Source: Cryphonectria parasitica EP155 (taxonomy: Eukaryota; Ascomycota; Sordariomycetes; Diaporthales; Cryphonectriaceae). Taken from it: 64,000 nucleotides of DNA. The stretch spans positions 3,188,228-3,252,227 of the forward strand of contig NW_024468914.1 in NCBI RefSeq assembly GCF_011745365.1, written 5' to 3'. Both the position numbers and the translations under genes were made by a program. Positions 21,511 through 33,568 of the stretch are shown in pieces (the first letter of the stretch is position 1; each line of letters starts with the position of its first letter). The notes below the pieces were generated by a model that was not told the DNA's origin, did not search any database, and saw only the letters and a program-made list of their open reading frames with translations.

Positions 21511-23206
21511 TGTTGTCTAGTTGTATTTTTTGTAAATAGATCGGATCGCTCGATATTATAATATGGTATGTCGCAGGGCGAGTAAAGCGAAAGTGAATCG
21601 TGCTGGGTTTGGATTGAATGCCAGGCTAATCTATGCGGAACACGACGTTGGAAAGTGGGAAGCTTATATATCTATGTATTGATCTGAGCGCGTCCGGGAC
21701 CCAGGTTTTGTTTTTCTCCTGCTTCTTTTAGTTTGCCCTTTTGGTCCCCCTTGCAGGTTCCAGCCGTACCGCCCCTAGCAATACGACCCTTCAGCTGTGA
21801 TTCCTTCCGTAATCTATAGGTATCCGCATTCGGGTACAGGACCGTTGATAGGTGATCCTCCGTGCACTATTAACTGCCACATTATGTCACGACTGGGGCG
21901 CGGGCAAGACTTGCTGCCATCAACCGAGATATAAAGAGTGCGCCACGCCAGCTAAGTTGAGCCTACCCAGAAAGGGGTCGAAAAAACCAATTTGACCTCT
22001 GTCCAGGGAATACGCAGGCTGTCCATGGTTGGGCGCACGTGTTTGGGAAGTTGGGAGTTTATGCAGAATCATGCGGAAGTTATCCGCTCGTTCAAAAGCA
22101 CCTAGTTTGACCCATGTTTCTTCCCCCTTTCATACTGATGTTGGACTTAGGGTTACCAGCATGATTTCACGTGATTTGGCACCCTAGTAGTTGATTGATC
22201 TGCATTTCATTACGGCATTGACAAAGGACCCTGTCAAGTAAAACGTTCTGGCCCCCAGGGAGAATGAGGACTGCTGGACATAACTGAATATCTTCTTTGA
22301 GATTGGGACCACCGCTTGGCGCCTCGCTTCGCCGACCCCTGCCCAGTTGTTGATGGAGATACCCACCTAGGCCCCAGGGAAGTGCCGATGGGATTGATTA
22401 CGGTTGTCTCCTTGGCTGTTCCGATCCTTGTGCTATAGTACGTATATGCCAATGAGTGGAACGCATAAAGATATGCTATCTAACGAGACGTTGTGAATCG
22501 GACAGATGAATCAAAAGCTTCCTGCATATATACCCCTCGTCGGTTGCAAGTCCTTAGTCAAGAACGATCCGATCGTCCTGCGAGTTTTCTGAAACAGAGA
22601 GTTGGCATGGGAAGTCTTGTAGAGAGCGGGTTCATAACAAGGAAGAAGCGCGTGGCATTTCTAACTAGGAAATTTTACACAAATCTCTTCTTTGCTTCTG
22701 TCCTCCCTGGTCAGAAGCACGTCCCATGCTACGGTTCCCGGCTTTAATTGAGGGTAGCAATTATGACTAAGAAAGAAGAAAAAGAAGAAGAATAAGACCA
22801 ATCATCACACGTTCCTATTCCAAGGTCGCAAGACAAAAGCGTAAAAAGTCCAAAAAAAAAAAAAAGGACGTTTTGTTTTATTGGTATAGTATATAATATA
22901 ACCTAGGAAAGTGGCCGTGAGGCCTGTTTTGTATTGGTATAGACGAGACTGAGAAAAGCGCCGTGAGGCTATAATCATTGTAATGTGTTCAACGCTTGAC
23001 CCGCCCGGAAAGAAAAAGAATCAACCCCCCAAACAGAGAATTCCAGACATCCATCGATCATGCTAGGATCTCGTCACGTTTTCCTTGCCGTCAACGTGAC
23101 CCGTGTATGCCGTAGAAATCGTTGTCGAGAAGAGAAAGGTATGTTTGTCCATCGAGCCAGTGAATTTCCATTCATGGTCAATGTCGGATGCCCAGCATTG
23201 ATGCAT
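21511..23206. other. Intergenic region between the two peptide genes
   Basis: Upstream DNA of peptide gene A and downstream DNA of peptide gene B. It has a poly-A run at about 22852-22864. No gene is recognised. Confidence 0.5.
21664..21671 (-). promoter_or_regulatory. Candidate TATA box for peptide gene A
   Basis: TATATAAG on the minus strand, about 155 nt upstream of the ATG at 21510. Spacing suits a fungal TATA promoter with a leader of ~100 nt. Sequence match only. Confidence 0.35.
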
Positions 23207-23424
23207 TTAGCAGGTAGTGACGCACTATGTAAAGGCCTCGAGTCAGTGATCATGTCCATGTCCAAGGTCCATGTCGGGGAATAGGGATTTTGATATGAGT
23301 TATTACTTACTTCGATGGACTGGGTGCTTTCAACAGCATCGGTCGCTGGGTTGGGAACAGGCTGGCTGGCTGCGAGAGACAGCATCATGGAGATGGCAGC
23401 AGCGATAAGAGTGGAGGTACGCAT
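23207..23424 (-). CDS. Small secreted peptide B with Cys-x3-Cys tail
   Basis: Two exons: 23424-23311 (38 codons) and 23224-23207 (5 codons plus TAA), intron 86 nt, giving 43 aa. MRTSTLIAAAISMMLSLAAS is a signal peptide; a short acidic pro-region ending VESTQSIE follows, and the second exon adds only CVTTC. The donor is GTAAGT; the acceptor TTACATAG has a CTGAC branch site about 16 nt upstream. Both this gene and peptide gene A have a phase-0 intron just before a Cys-x3-Cys unit that is essentially the whole second exon, on the same strand, 1.9 kb apart. Without splicing the frame would run on for 116 codons with no protein-like character. Function unknown. Confidence 0.45.
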
Positions 23425-25414
23425 TTTGGATGGTAGATTGGGAGAGTATTGACTTGAGTCTTTTTGCTAGGACTGAAGATGATGGTCAAAAGCTAGTATT
23501 GTCTTGAAAGGTCTGTTGCTGGTGAAGCTGATGAGATGTTTGTTGAAGAATGCTGATGGATAGAGAGAGAACCAGTCCTCATCTTTAGAGCCGGTGATAT
23601 CAGGCTCTTAAATACATCTCTGCCTCTAGGGGAGACATTGTCCTCCAAACGACACAGCCCAGTGTAGCCCCCAAAGAGCGAGGAGTCATCACGAGGAGCC
23701 TCATGGGGTCCAAGGCACCAACAGCCGCCAGCCACCACTGCACCGAGAATGTCCATCCTCTTCAGTATTACTAGCTTGGAGGGGGGGGGGGGGAAGGATC
23801 TTTCGTCTTGGTGTCCCGAAAATCGTGGCAGGGCGGCGGCCGAACCCTTACAAGGGCAACCCGAGCGCCTGGTTTTCCTGCCACCTATCAGCATTGATTG
23901 GACCCTTCTCTCTCCCTTCTAGGGTGGATGTGGAATTGGTGCGGCGACGCCGCAGGAACAGATCGAGTCACGCAAGTCACTTGATGACAATACGATGCTG
24001 CAGGTAAGCCGACACATACGGGTTGCACAAGCGCAGTTCAGCCTTACAAGGCGGATCCACGTGGGCTCGTGTGTGTAAGAAAGTACGTGTGTGTGTGTGA
24101 GAAAGTGGGTGTGAGTGGGTGTGAGAGCGAGCGAGAGAGCGTGTGTGTGTATGAGATAAGCCGAGAACGTAGCGGGGGCCAAGGCACAGAGTCCTGTCTC
24201 TGGATTGGTGTGTCATCATGGTAATCATCAACACCAATGGGGCCAGGGGGACAAGAAAGAGTGGGGGTGGAGGAGTGAGTGCGAGGGTGGCTTTTGCGAT
24301 TTTGTAAGCCAACAAAGACAGGGATTACAAGAAGAAAAAAAAGGCATGAGGGAAAACCGAAGGAGGAAACAAGGAAAAAAAAAAAGAAGGGTGTTCACAT
24401 GACTGAATTACCTGTCAGACTCGCCGGATTGCGCATCTGCGATTTGGGGTGGAGCATGCTGTGCAGCCTACGGCCTATCACGAAGTGTGTCCGGCTTACT
24501 CCTGCGCCCTGGGGGCTGGAAAACCTCAAGGAATTGGATGCGTGCCAGATTGGGACATGAGAGATGCGAATACTTAATTGGCGCGTTATGGTCAAAGATG
24601 GACCCAAGATAGGAAAAGAGGCCATTGGAAAGGAAATGAACGGTCAGGAAGGTGGCACAAGGTCATCCATCGCGGCGGCGCTCGACTTGCCCGACTTACT
24701 GCAGACACAGCCTCTATGAAGTACGTAAGTCAAATAAGTACGGTACAGTAAGTCAGTAGCTCAGGAAGTGTTTAGTAGTCAGGCAGCCAGACTGTAATCC
24801 GAGGCATCTAAGCCACCATTGGTGGTTATTTTTCTCCTCTAGTGATCAGCACTGGATTTGGGAAATGCAGTGAGAAAGAGAGAATAAAAAAATAAAAAAA
24901 TTGCGTAGTATGGACATGTGCTCGGATCACAACACCACCTGATCACTCAGCCCAAATAAGGCAACCATTCGAAATTCTTATGAGGAACCAACACTGGCGA
25001 AAATTAAGAGAAGAAGAAAAAAGATAGAAATTGCCAACAAATGAACCATTTTTGACGTCAAAAGAGATAAAATTCCGAGGCTACCCGAGGCTACTGTCGG
25101 TTTCAGGTAGCGAAATAATCCCCATTTAGGGGGGATCATCTATTAATTATTACATTTGTACAACAAGCAGGCTTGCAGCAGCCCGTCGGAGCCCCGCTGG
25201 CCGATCGTCGCAGGAGCAAGGTGGTATGCGTAAGACCCGAGTACTGACTACTAAGGCGAAACCAGAGTTTTGCGCACATGAACAATGTAACATTACGCTC
25301 TGTTTCTGCTCCTTTTTTCTTCTCCTTCCTCCTTTCCGCCCTCTCTCTTAGTAGAAGTAATTTTTATTTTATTTTAAAAAAAAGGCCTTTTTTTTTCTTT
25401 CTTTCTTTCTCTCC
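23425..25414. other. Intergenic region with simple repeats
   Basis: It includes a 13-G run at 23781-23793, a GT/GA-rich simple-sequence stretch at about 24068-24155 and purine-rich DNA at 24330-24390. A short GTAC-rich patch is at 24721-24760. No gene is recognised. Confidence 0.5.
23607..23614 (-). promoter_or_regulatory. Candidate TATA-like box for peptide gene B
   Basis: TATTTAAG on the minus strand, about 185 nt upstream of the ATG at 23424. Weak; sequence match only. Confidence 0.25.
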
Positions 25415-27547
25415 TCATAACTCGTCTTCTTCCGAGCCTGAGAGATCCAGACCCAGATTACTCATCTGGCCGGTGATCTCATGCTGCATAGCCTCCACCT
25501 TCTCCTTCTCGCCCCATTCGCGCATCCATCCTTGAAGTTCCGTCATGAGTCTGGCCGCACTGCCCGTCTCTCCGCGCAGGTTGCACCGGTCTATGCTCTG
25601 GCGCATGTGGTCCTCGGCCAGGGCGCGCTGGTCTTGCTGCTGGTAGAGGCCCGCGAGGTAGTAGTGGCAGTTGAGCTCGGCCAGGAGGGTATATTCGTCG
25701 TCGTTGTCCTCGCAGGCCTCGAGCGTCATCTTGTAGAGCTCCTGCAGCCGCTGGGTCGGGATGCGGCGCGCCCGCACCTTTTGGCGCTCCAGCTCTGCCA
25801 TCCAGAACACCTGCTGGACGGGCGGCTTCTGCTGGGCGCTGGACGCCCTGCGGCTCTCGTAGTCCTTCCACAGGGCGGCCTCGAGGTTCTCGACGGGGAT
25901 GGTCTCGAAGCCCACGGCGTTGCCCAGGTCGAGCCACGCCGGGACGGTGCGCCCTCTGGTGGATGCGTCGGGGAAGGACTCAAAGGACAGCAGGATGCGC
26001 TTGTACCCGCGGATGAGAACCTCTAGGAGGTCCTCGTCGTCGGCCTGGTTCAGGTTGAGCAGGACACGGCGCAGCGGATGGCCCTCGGGCCAGTTCAGGG
26101 TGGTCGAGTCGGTGGCCAGCGCGGCGACGTACCGCACCAGGGCTTTGATGACCAGGTTCAGCCGCTGCTTGATGTTCTCGCTCAGCTGCTGGATGCCCGG
26201 TATGCTGAGGAGGTTGATGAAGAGGAGGAAGAGGCAGCGCGGGATGGTCATCAGGTTGGAGCTGAGCAGCTGTTTGATCTGGTCAGGGGCCTTCCGCAGC
26301 AGGGCCAGCGCCTCGGGCATCTTGTCCTGGGCGATGAAGTTCCGGGCAGAGATGACGAGGTCGTACACGGGCTTGTCCTGTGCATTGCTCGTGGTCACCA
26401 TGTTCTCCCGCCCCGGATCGCCCGAGTGCGCATAGACATACGAGTGCAGGTCCGTGAGGATATGCTCCGAGACCAAGAAGGCGGCGGGGCTGTCAATCAG
26501 CGTAGCCCTGGGCGACGGCGACCGGCCATAGCGGATCATGGTCAAATGCGACGAGGCTTTCTGCACAACATGGGACGGGAGCCTCTTGCGCCTGAGATGG
26601 GCGGCCACCCTGTCGAGGCCGACGACCCGCCCCGTGGCGAGCGTCACCTCGGTCGAGTTGCGACGGACGTCCCCTTGGTTCTCGGCGTCGATGATGAGTT
26701 CCATCAGCGACTGGACCTCTTCGGTCTTTACGCTGACGTTTTTGGTATAGCCCCATTTTTTCAAGCGCGTCTTGACCATCCTGGGACTGTATTATTTTTT
26801 AAAGAAAAATAAAGAATACCATTTTTAGTATACATGTCAGCACTAAAAGAATCCCCCCCCCCCCCCTTGAGGGAGGCAGAGAGAGAGAGAGAGAGAGAGG
26901 GTGGAAGGGGCCAGAAAGAAAGAAGGGAGGGAGGGGCGCGGGGGCGCGCAATGAAAGGATCTGGCCACAATGCTTACTTACGTTGCAATGAAATTGTGTT
27001 CCCGTTCCATTATTTCCAAGACCTCTCTTAGTGTCTTGTCTTCGTCTATGTAAAGTCGCTTGATTGTCGTCATGTACTTGCTCCAGTCATATCTGCTCGG
27101 GGTCCTCCCGGTCTTGACGCCCTTGGCTGCCGACCGCGCCGGAAGAGCAGCAGCAGTAGTAGCAGCACCAGCCGCCGCCGCCGTCCTTGGTATTGTTGTC
27201 GCCGAGGAGGCATTGTCGTTGTCCCCAACATCGTCGTCGTCGTTATCGTCGTCATCGTCGCCGTCGTCGTAGTTCTGATCATTGGGAAGGGAGGGGGAGA
27301 ACATTGTTGATGATGATGATGATGTTGTTGCTGTTGTTGTTGTTGATGTTGCTGAGTAAGGAGAGGAAGCTGAGCGGGGATTGGCGTAGCCGGCTGTGTC
27401 TGTCGATGAGGTGGAGGGCGAAACGGGCATGATCAGTGGGTGGAGCGCTGGGGAGCCGCCGCCGCCGCCGCCGCCGGCGGTTTCGCGGTGCCGACCTTGG
27501 TTTAAGGCAGCACCAGGAGCCTGGGCGTGTTGGTGGATAAATGCCAT
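25415..27547 (-). CDS. Clr5-domain protein with acidic and low-complexity N terminus
   Basis: Two exons (27547-26982 and 26786-25415, intron 195 nt), 645 aa. The splice rebuilds the Clr5 domain at about residues 154-203: DWSKYMTTIKRLYIDEDKTL in exon 1 and VKTRLKKWGYTKN in exon 2. Clr5 was named after a fission yeast protein involved in heterochromatic silencing, and it often sits at the N terminus of larger fungal proteins. Before it lie Gly (25-31), Ser/Thr and Asp-rich (94-109) runs encoded by trinucleotide repeats. The ~440 residues after it are helical with TPR-like composition (ALALLRKAPDQIKQLL, LLAELNCHYYLAGLYQQQDQ), and the C terminus is acidic. A role in transcription or chromatin is plausible but unproven. 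The intron contains a 14-C run and an AG repeat. I chose the ATG at 27547 because the frame above it reads through a GA microsatellite in the leader. Confidence 0.8.
26853..26866. repeat. 14-C homopolymer within the Clr5-gene intron
   Basis: Uninterrupted C run inside the intron of the Clr5-domain gene. Confidence 0.9.
26878..26898. repeat. AG dinucleotide repeat within the Clr5-gene intron
   Basis: About ten AG units, immediately beside the 14-C run. Confidence 0.9.
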
Positions 27548-27736
27548 TGCGGCGCAGTAATGTGTCAGGAAAGTGAGTAAGGTAATAGTAGAGGGCAGCA
27601 ATGGTCGGGCGAGACACGAGGCGATGCATGTGACCAAAGGGGTGAGGATGCAGGGTGAGCAGCGATCCTTGTTGCAGAAGCGTTGCGGCAGCAAGAGAGC
27701 GCGCGCGCTCTCTCTACTTTCTCTTTCTCTTTTTCT

Positions 27737-27784
<48 letters not shown>

Positions 27785-30700
27785 CCCCTTGACGCACGAC
27801 GCAATAATTTCCGAAGGTGCCGATCTTGGAGAAGGACAGACAAACAACGTAAGTGGTGATCACGCCAGGTCACATTCTGTGAGGGGATGGATGTGTTGTG
27901 CTGCTCGACGTTCCGGAACGGCGGAGGAGTAAACGGGCCGCCTTTCTTTTTCATTGGGTGCAAACACAACCTTTGGGTCGGAGCTCCGGGAGAATGAAGA
28001 GTGACGTCCTGAACGCGGTATAGTGGTCCCTCCCCCCTCCTCTGGCCTTTTTGTCTATTGGATGGTGAAGCGAGGAGTGTAGCACGGGAGCCCAATCAGA
28101 GCCAGCTCACCATCACCCTTCCCCCCTTGGCCTGCAGGAATCTGCCGTACCCGAGGCCGGCCAGGCGGGTCCTCCTTCCATCATCCTGCAGGCGGCCAAG
28201 ACTGGCCAAGAGTTGCCTGTCTCGGCTTGTGACTCCTCATCAGCCATTACTGTCAGAAGGGTGGTGGGAGACACTACTGGGGCTGAAGAAGAGCCTGGCC
28301 AGTGGTCATACAGCCACATCAATGCTCAGGGTCTGGATCAACAGGGGTGGAGAGGCCATTGATTCTTGGAGGGCGTTGCACTGTGAACACAGGCAACATC
28401 GTTCCATCGGCCAATTTCGCTGTCGCCCAATCGATCCTACGAGGCTTGTCCTACCCTTCTATTACCTTCCTGCAACAGCTCCTTCAGGATCAGAAGTCCG
28501 ATCGCATTGCAGCATGGATTCGCAGCTGCGTTGGGCATCTCGGAAGTGGCGTGTGTATAATTATATACTTAATTCAAGCCAATCCAGAGACACAGATATA
28601 CACCCACATCTCCCAATATAGACAAACATAATTCTACTGACTTATAGCAAAATGTTATTTCTATTATTCATTGCTATAACGCATCAGTAAATTTCCGGCA
28701 CTTTCGCTGCCGTCCCTTCAGACCCTGAGTGCAGGACCTCAGTCCCCGTCCCGGTCTTGTTTTTATATTTGCAAGGGAGCTTGTCAGCAGGCTATGGCGA
28801 GAATCCAATGTCAAGACAGACAGACCAACAAGTAATTTCGCCATAGAAAATGGTAATTGGAATGCTAGCGAGTTGAAAAACTCTGTGCAGTCGATACGCT
28901 TGCCTTGATGAGTATTTTTCGTCACGATCCAATTACCAAATTCCTTTTTGGAAAAGAAAGCCACCAAATAAAATCAACCCCCCTCCCTTCCTTGTGGGGC
29001 TCGACCAACAGCACTCGAGCCGATGATATGCATACCATCCTTATTCCTTCACCCCTCGTCACTGAGTGAGACGTTTCTGTTCACCGAAAAAGCTACACCG
29101 CTGTCCGGGTCTCAAAGCCTCAGAACCGATGACTCACACCTGGTCTGATGAGATTCACTGCGAAAAGGGTTGCGCTCGAAAATTACCATTAAGCCTGGGC
29201 TGCTAAGCAGAAACTTGTCAGCCCGTCGTAATTCACCCAGTCAGCAAGCAGTACCAACTCTCTGGTCGCCTGGGCACAACGCAACAGGCAAGTCAATCGT
29301 TGCTACTACGTCAGCGGAAATAATTGCCCCACCCCTTTTTCATCTTCTTGTTCTTTTTTTCTTTCCTTTTCAATTTACCTAGTGGATTGCAGATCCAGAT
29401 TGGAGGCAGCTGGTTAATTACCCTCGGTGACGGAATGCGGTCGTCTTTGGGTCATTTGCTAGTTTTTCTACTTGAGGAAACCATGGTTGCGCCTGAAGAA
29501 TGGTAGCGAGCACAGCTTGAGGGTGCTCGTGTGGTCTCACATGCGATACTGAATCAAGGCTCCAGCCCCTTCCAACGCACTCTTTGCGAACAACGCCCGA
29601 GGGGGGCCAAAATAGAGCAGAAGACGAGATTTCAGGAACTCCGAAGAAAGAAAAGAAGAAGGGGAAAAAAAGGAGAAGAAAAAAAGATCACAATAGAGTG
29701 AGAGTTTAATACGTGTCTATTCTCCCTTCCTTACCTGGTTTCTGTATCGTAATTACTGCACGACAGACCGTTCATAAGCCAAAAATCTCAGAGTCGATGT
29801 CTAGCAGAGGCTCTCTAGGTAACGTGGTAGGCATCGATCCTCTGTTTGAATGCCAGCCAGTAGTCGGGCAGCCGGTGCTGCGTGGTCCGACAGTCTGAAT
29901 TCATAGCGCTCCAAATGCACGCCCCTCATGATAGCTCGCCTGGCCTATACTCATCATGTCTTTGGGAACTGTGACCTTCGGAGTGTATTTTTCATACGCA
30001 GGCTTAGTTGATCTTCAGTCCACCCTTTCTTTTCCTTCTTCCTTCCTTGCCCCCCCATTCTCTTTTCGTTTTCCTGTCTTTGGTTTTCTCCCGCATTCTT
30101 TGAACTGTTTCTCTATCTGCTTGAGCCCTTCCAATTTGAGACCTGCTGTGTTGCCGACGCCCATTTATACAGCCTCCAATGTATGGCTAGGAAAATCCAG
30201 GGTTAGGGGTAAGATAGCCTGTTTTCCATTCTCTCCTTGGCTGGTCTTGATGATCTCTCCACTTCCACAACTTATTCCTGCTGGCCTATGGCAATTTTCA
30301 TGGGTGTTATGAAATATATTTTTTGCTGTTTATATATATATTGCTGCATCTTGATCAACTCACCGTGTTGTGTTTTCTTCTCCTGGACGATATCCTGTCC
30401 TTTTCTGTTTCACGACCACTGTTCAGACTGCATCTTACAGTGTGTCTAGTGCTAAATTAAGGTGCTGTAAGAACAACACACCCTACTGAACAGTCTAGCG
30501 CTGTAACATTTGACAGGTACCAACAAGTGGCTTGGATGAAGTAATACATCATCTCAGCTCATTTCATACTCCAAACAGCTTGAATATCAAGTTTCGAGTA
30601 ACTTACTCTATGGTGGAAGATTTTCAGGACGAGAAAGAAAGGTAGTTCGTACCCAGTTACACATATACTGTATTGCAGCAGCACAAACGCCAGGCGCGAA

Positions 30701-31146
30701 GCTGCTACTAGCCTCACAGTCGTGCCAAGCAAGGCTCACAGCAGCTGGCCCATTTTGTCTCACCTGCAAAAATGGCCACACTCAAACCTCATTCCAAGTT
30801 GAGTCAGTGATGGACACTTCCTGCTGTCGAAGACTCAGAAAGAGAACAAGACTGCATTGTCATCAAACTCTGGTGTGTCTTCTTCAAGACAGAAATAACC
30901 CTCAACGCTGTGATTATCAACTAGTGGTCGAGGCTTAGCTGAGCTTCTCGAAGGTTCTTTTCACAAGCCTCAACTACGAACTGTAGCAATCGTGTCCAGA
31001 ACAAAGCTTGGAAAACCTACCACAACAAGCTCCGAAATTGTGACCACAACGACCACATAACGAAGACCAGACTCTGCTCTCATCATCAACACCATCAACA
31101 TATCACCTCAACAACCTCTCGACTGCCGCAGGCAGGTGACTCCGTG
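27548..31146. other. Long intergenic region, no supported gene
   Basis: About 3.6 kb. The left part is the promoter and leader of the Clr5 gene; the right part (30600-31146) leads into the membrane-protein gene. A 187-codon frame at 28058-28621 has no recognisable motif. Nothing else is called. Confidence 0.5.
27743..27779. repeat. CT dinucleotide repeat upstream of the Clr5 gene
   Basis: About 18 TC units, roughly 200 bases before the start codon. On the coding strand it is a GA repeat in the likely leader or core promoter. Confidence 0.9.
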
Positions 31147-31770
31147 ATGGCCGACTACCCCGGCACCAGAGGCGGGCCCGCCCAGACGCCCAATCTTCTA
31201 CTACGACGCATCGCCGCCGTCGCCCTCGGCATCTTCCTGTTCAGCACCGCCAGCCCCTTCACGCCCGTCTCGTGGCTGACACAGCACGACTATGTCACCT
31301 ACCTGGACGGGCCCCGTATGGTCGACCGCGTGATCTCCCCCATCCTGACCATGGGCGCCGCCATCCTGCACTGGTACATCGCCTCCGTCGCCTCGCCTCT
31401 GCCCTTGACCCTCACCGTGCCCAACCCCGGCGCGGACGTCCAGGTTCGGGACGGACAGGCGCACATCGTGCAAAACGAGATCGTGCTGGGGCTGTGGCTG
31501 CCCAGCTACTTCTGGCCGGCCATGGCGCTCGAGGCCGCGCTGCTCTGGGCGCTGCGGTTCGGGAGCTTTGTCGTTGCGCTGTGGATGGAGCGTGGGATAC
31601 TGGCTGGTATCATCTTCAGCGCATGGGTTGTCGGGTGGAATGCCATGCCTTGGTACAGGAAGGAACAGGCCTGGGCCCTCATCAAGGACTATGTGGTTCG
31701 CCTCATCATCATGGAGATGGTGGATGCGGCCTTTGGTGGAGGTCGCAACCGACGACGCCGTCGCATGTGA
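31147..31770 (+). CDS. Small multi-pass membrane protein, function unknown
   Basis: Single exon, 207 aa, starting at the ATG at 31147; a GTG one codon earlier is ignored. Hydrophobic stretches at about residues 20-38, 64-86, 112-132, 134-150 and 150-166 suggest four or five membrane helices. The C terminus ends in a strongly basic run (GGGRNRRRRRM), which would favour a cytoplasmic tail. Coding DNA is GC-rich at third positions, unlike the flanks, which supports a real gene. I recognise no family. Upstream DNA from 30900 has repeated CAAC/CACC-rich leader-like sequence. Confidence 0.7.
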   Translation: MADYPGTRGGPAQTPNLLLRRIAAVALGIFLFSTASPFTPVSWLTQHDYVTYLDGPRMVDRVISPILTMGAAILHWYIASVASPLPLTLTVPNPGADVQVRDGQAHIVQNEIVLGLWLPSYFWPAMALEAALLWALRFGSFVVALWMERGILAGIIFSAWVVGWNAMPWYRKEQAWALIKDYVVRLIIMEMVDAAFGGGRNRRRRRM

Positions 31771-33568
31771 GGAGGGCCGCTATGTTCTAGCTGGAGCAGT
31801 GTGGCCTTGCAAGTCATGGTGGAAGGGGTTGGTATGTAGGCTGACAGTCTGCTGCTGGCCTTGCTGAAGCAAAATCATGGAGTGGTCTGGTCATACTTGG
31901 TGGACAATGTGATCACCTCCGGCAAGCTGGTTTGAACATCCAACAAGACATGACTCCTCAACTATCTGGGTACTCCAGGGCCATTTGCAGCTCATCGAGT
32001 CCATAAAAAGTCGCGTCATCTTCCAAAATCTGCGCATTGAACGTCAGGTCTCGACACAGGATGTGCTCTGCCGGCCTGCCGGGGCGTTCAGGGCTTCCAG
32101 CCTTGACGCGAGGCAACCTGTTCTGAACATCGAAGTACGGTCGACTAAGCAACCTGCACGTCTTTCCCCGCCCGACTTTCCGAACCAACTCACAAAGCAA
32201 TGAAAAATCTGTCCTCGAATCATATAACTTTTGGAGCTGAATCTCTTCAACCTCTTCTCGAATTCCCATCAACAACGCTGAGCCCCGTCCCCTCTCGGCT
32301 TGTCACATTATCTACTATGTGTGTCGTTGGCACCTCCTTTCGTGGGCATAAAGCCCACGCAGTGTCGTGTTCCACGCGTTGCACAGGAATACACTCCACA
32401 CTTTACAGTCCGCTATACGACCACCCGTCTGTCCTCACAGCCTCGAGGTTGTCTTGGCGCAGACGTGCGCATCTACAACCGGGAGAACATGCGGCCCGTC
32501 TCGGCCGTCAACTGAATCGTCCATCCGTTTTCCACCCACGGCTGATGGGACAAGTTGTCAGTTGGTCTACAACATCAACTGGTGCGGTCTGATTTCGTCG
32601 GAGACACCCACGATCAGGCAGGAATCGACAGCACGACGACCCTGGGGCGACATGTGGCGAGGACAAACACACGAACGAGAATATACCTTGGGTTCCTTGT
32701 AGGTGTCGTCAGGACGGCGAGGAGGGTCACTGCCAGGGGCGCCCACGGCAGCCACGCTGATACCGCCATTGCGTGGGTTGCTTACTTTGAGTTCGAAGGG
32801 TCAGCGGGGTGGGAGGAGACGGGGATTGAGGACACACTTACCGGTGACGAAGAGGAGATAAGGGTTTTAGCTTGTGAGACACTGGCCAAGATCGAACCCA
32901 ATTACTACTGGACTCTACCCTCGTCCACCATCCCAGCGACTTATGTGTCCACGTCCTATCGCGATTTTGGAGTGACTATAATCAGATATGATGACATGAA
33001 GTATACTGGGGGAGCGAAGGGTGTATTATGAAGAGACCACTGAGGCTGACACGAGGATATCTACACGATGGCGAATGCAAGCTTGGCGTGCTCTCAGCCT
33101 TAAATCAACACAAGTGAACAATTTATTCCCTCTGGACATGCAAAACCAACAGCATGTCATAACGCAGCACGGTGGAGAAATGCATGCGTTTGGGGAGACC
33201 CAAAGCCCCCTTCCGATGGGAAACGGGCTCGAGAAATAACGTGTCAGTTGTGAAGATGTTGCCCGGCGTACCGTTGAGTGATGGTATTAATACTGAATAA
33301 AGACTTTATTGAAACGTCGATAGACGGGGTATATAGGTGTTCATCATGACAAGACAGGAATTGACAACGTGAGAAAAGACACAAATGCAAGAGGCGAAAC
33401 CCATCAGACGAGAGCAGAAAAAAGGAAGGAGAGAAGAAGCAGCACAGTATGCGAAGCATGTGTCTCCAAACCCCTGAATAGACCCATTACCGCAAGCTCC
33501 CGACAATGCCCTTCATCGCTCTCTCTCTCTCTCTCTCTTCCCCAACGTGACTTATGAAAGTTATCCTC
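31771..33568. other. Intergenic region with a possible gene relic
   Basis: One plus-strand frame is open from 32300 to 33031 apart from TGA codons at 32513-32515 and about 32543. Parts of it read protein-like (GCLGADVRIYNRENMRPVSA; DTLTGDEEEIRVLACETLAK). A 105-codon minus-strand frame (31958-32275) also has reasonable composition. Neither is recognised and I call neither a gene. A CT repeat lies at 33519-33538. Confidence 0.35.
33519..33538. repeat. CT dinucleotide repeat
   Basis: About ten CT units, just beyond the 3' end of the gene at 33569-34167. Confidence 0.9.

Noticed and set aside
28058..28621. 187-codon plus-strand frame
   Set aside because: No recognisable domain and low-quality composition. 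It lies in the likely promoter zone of the Clr5 gene.
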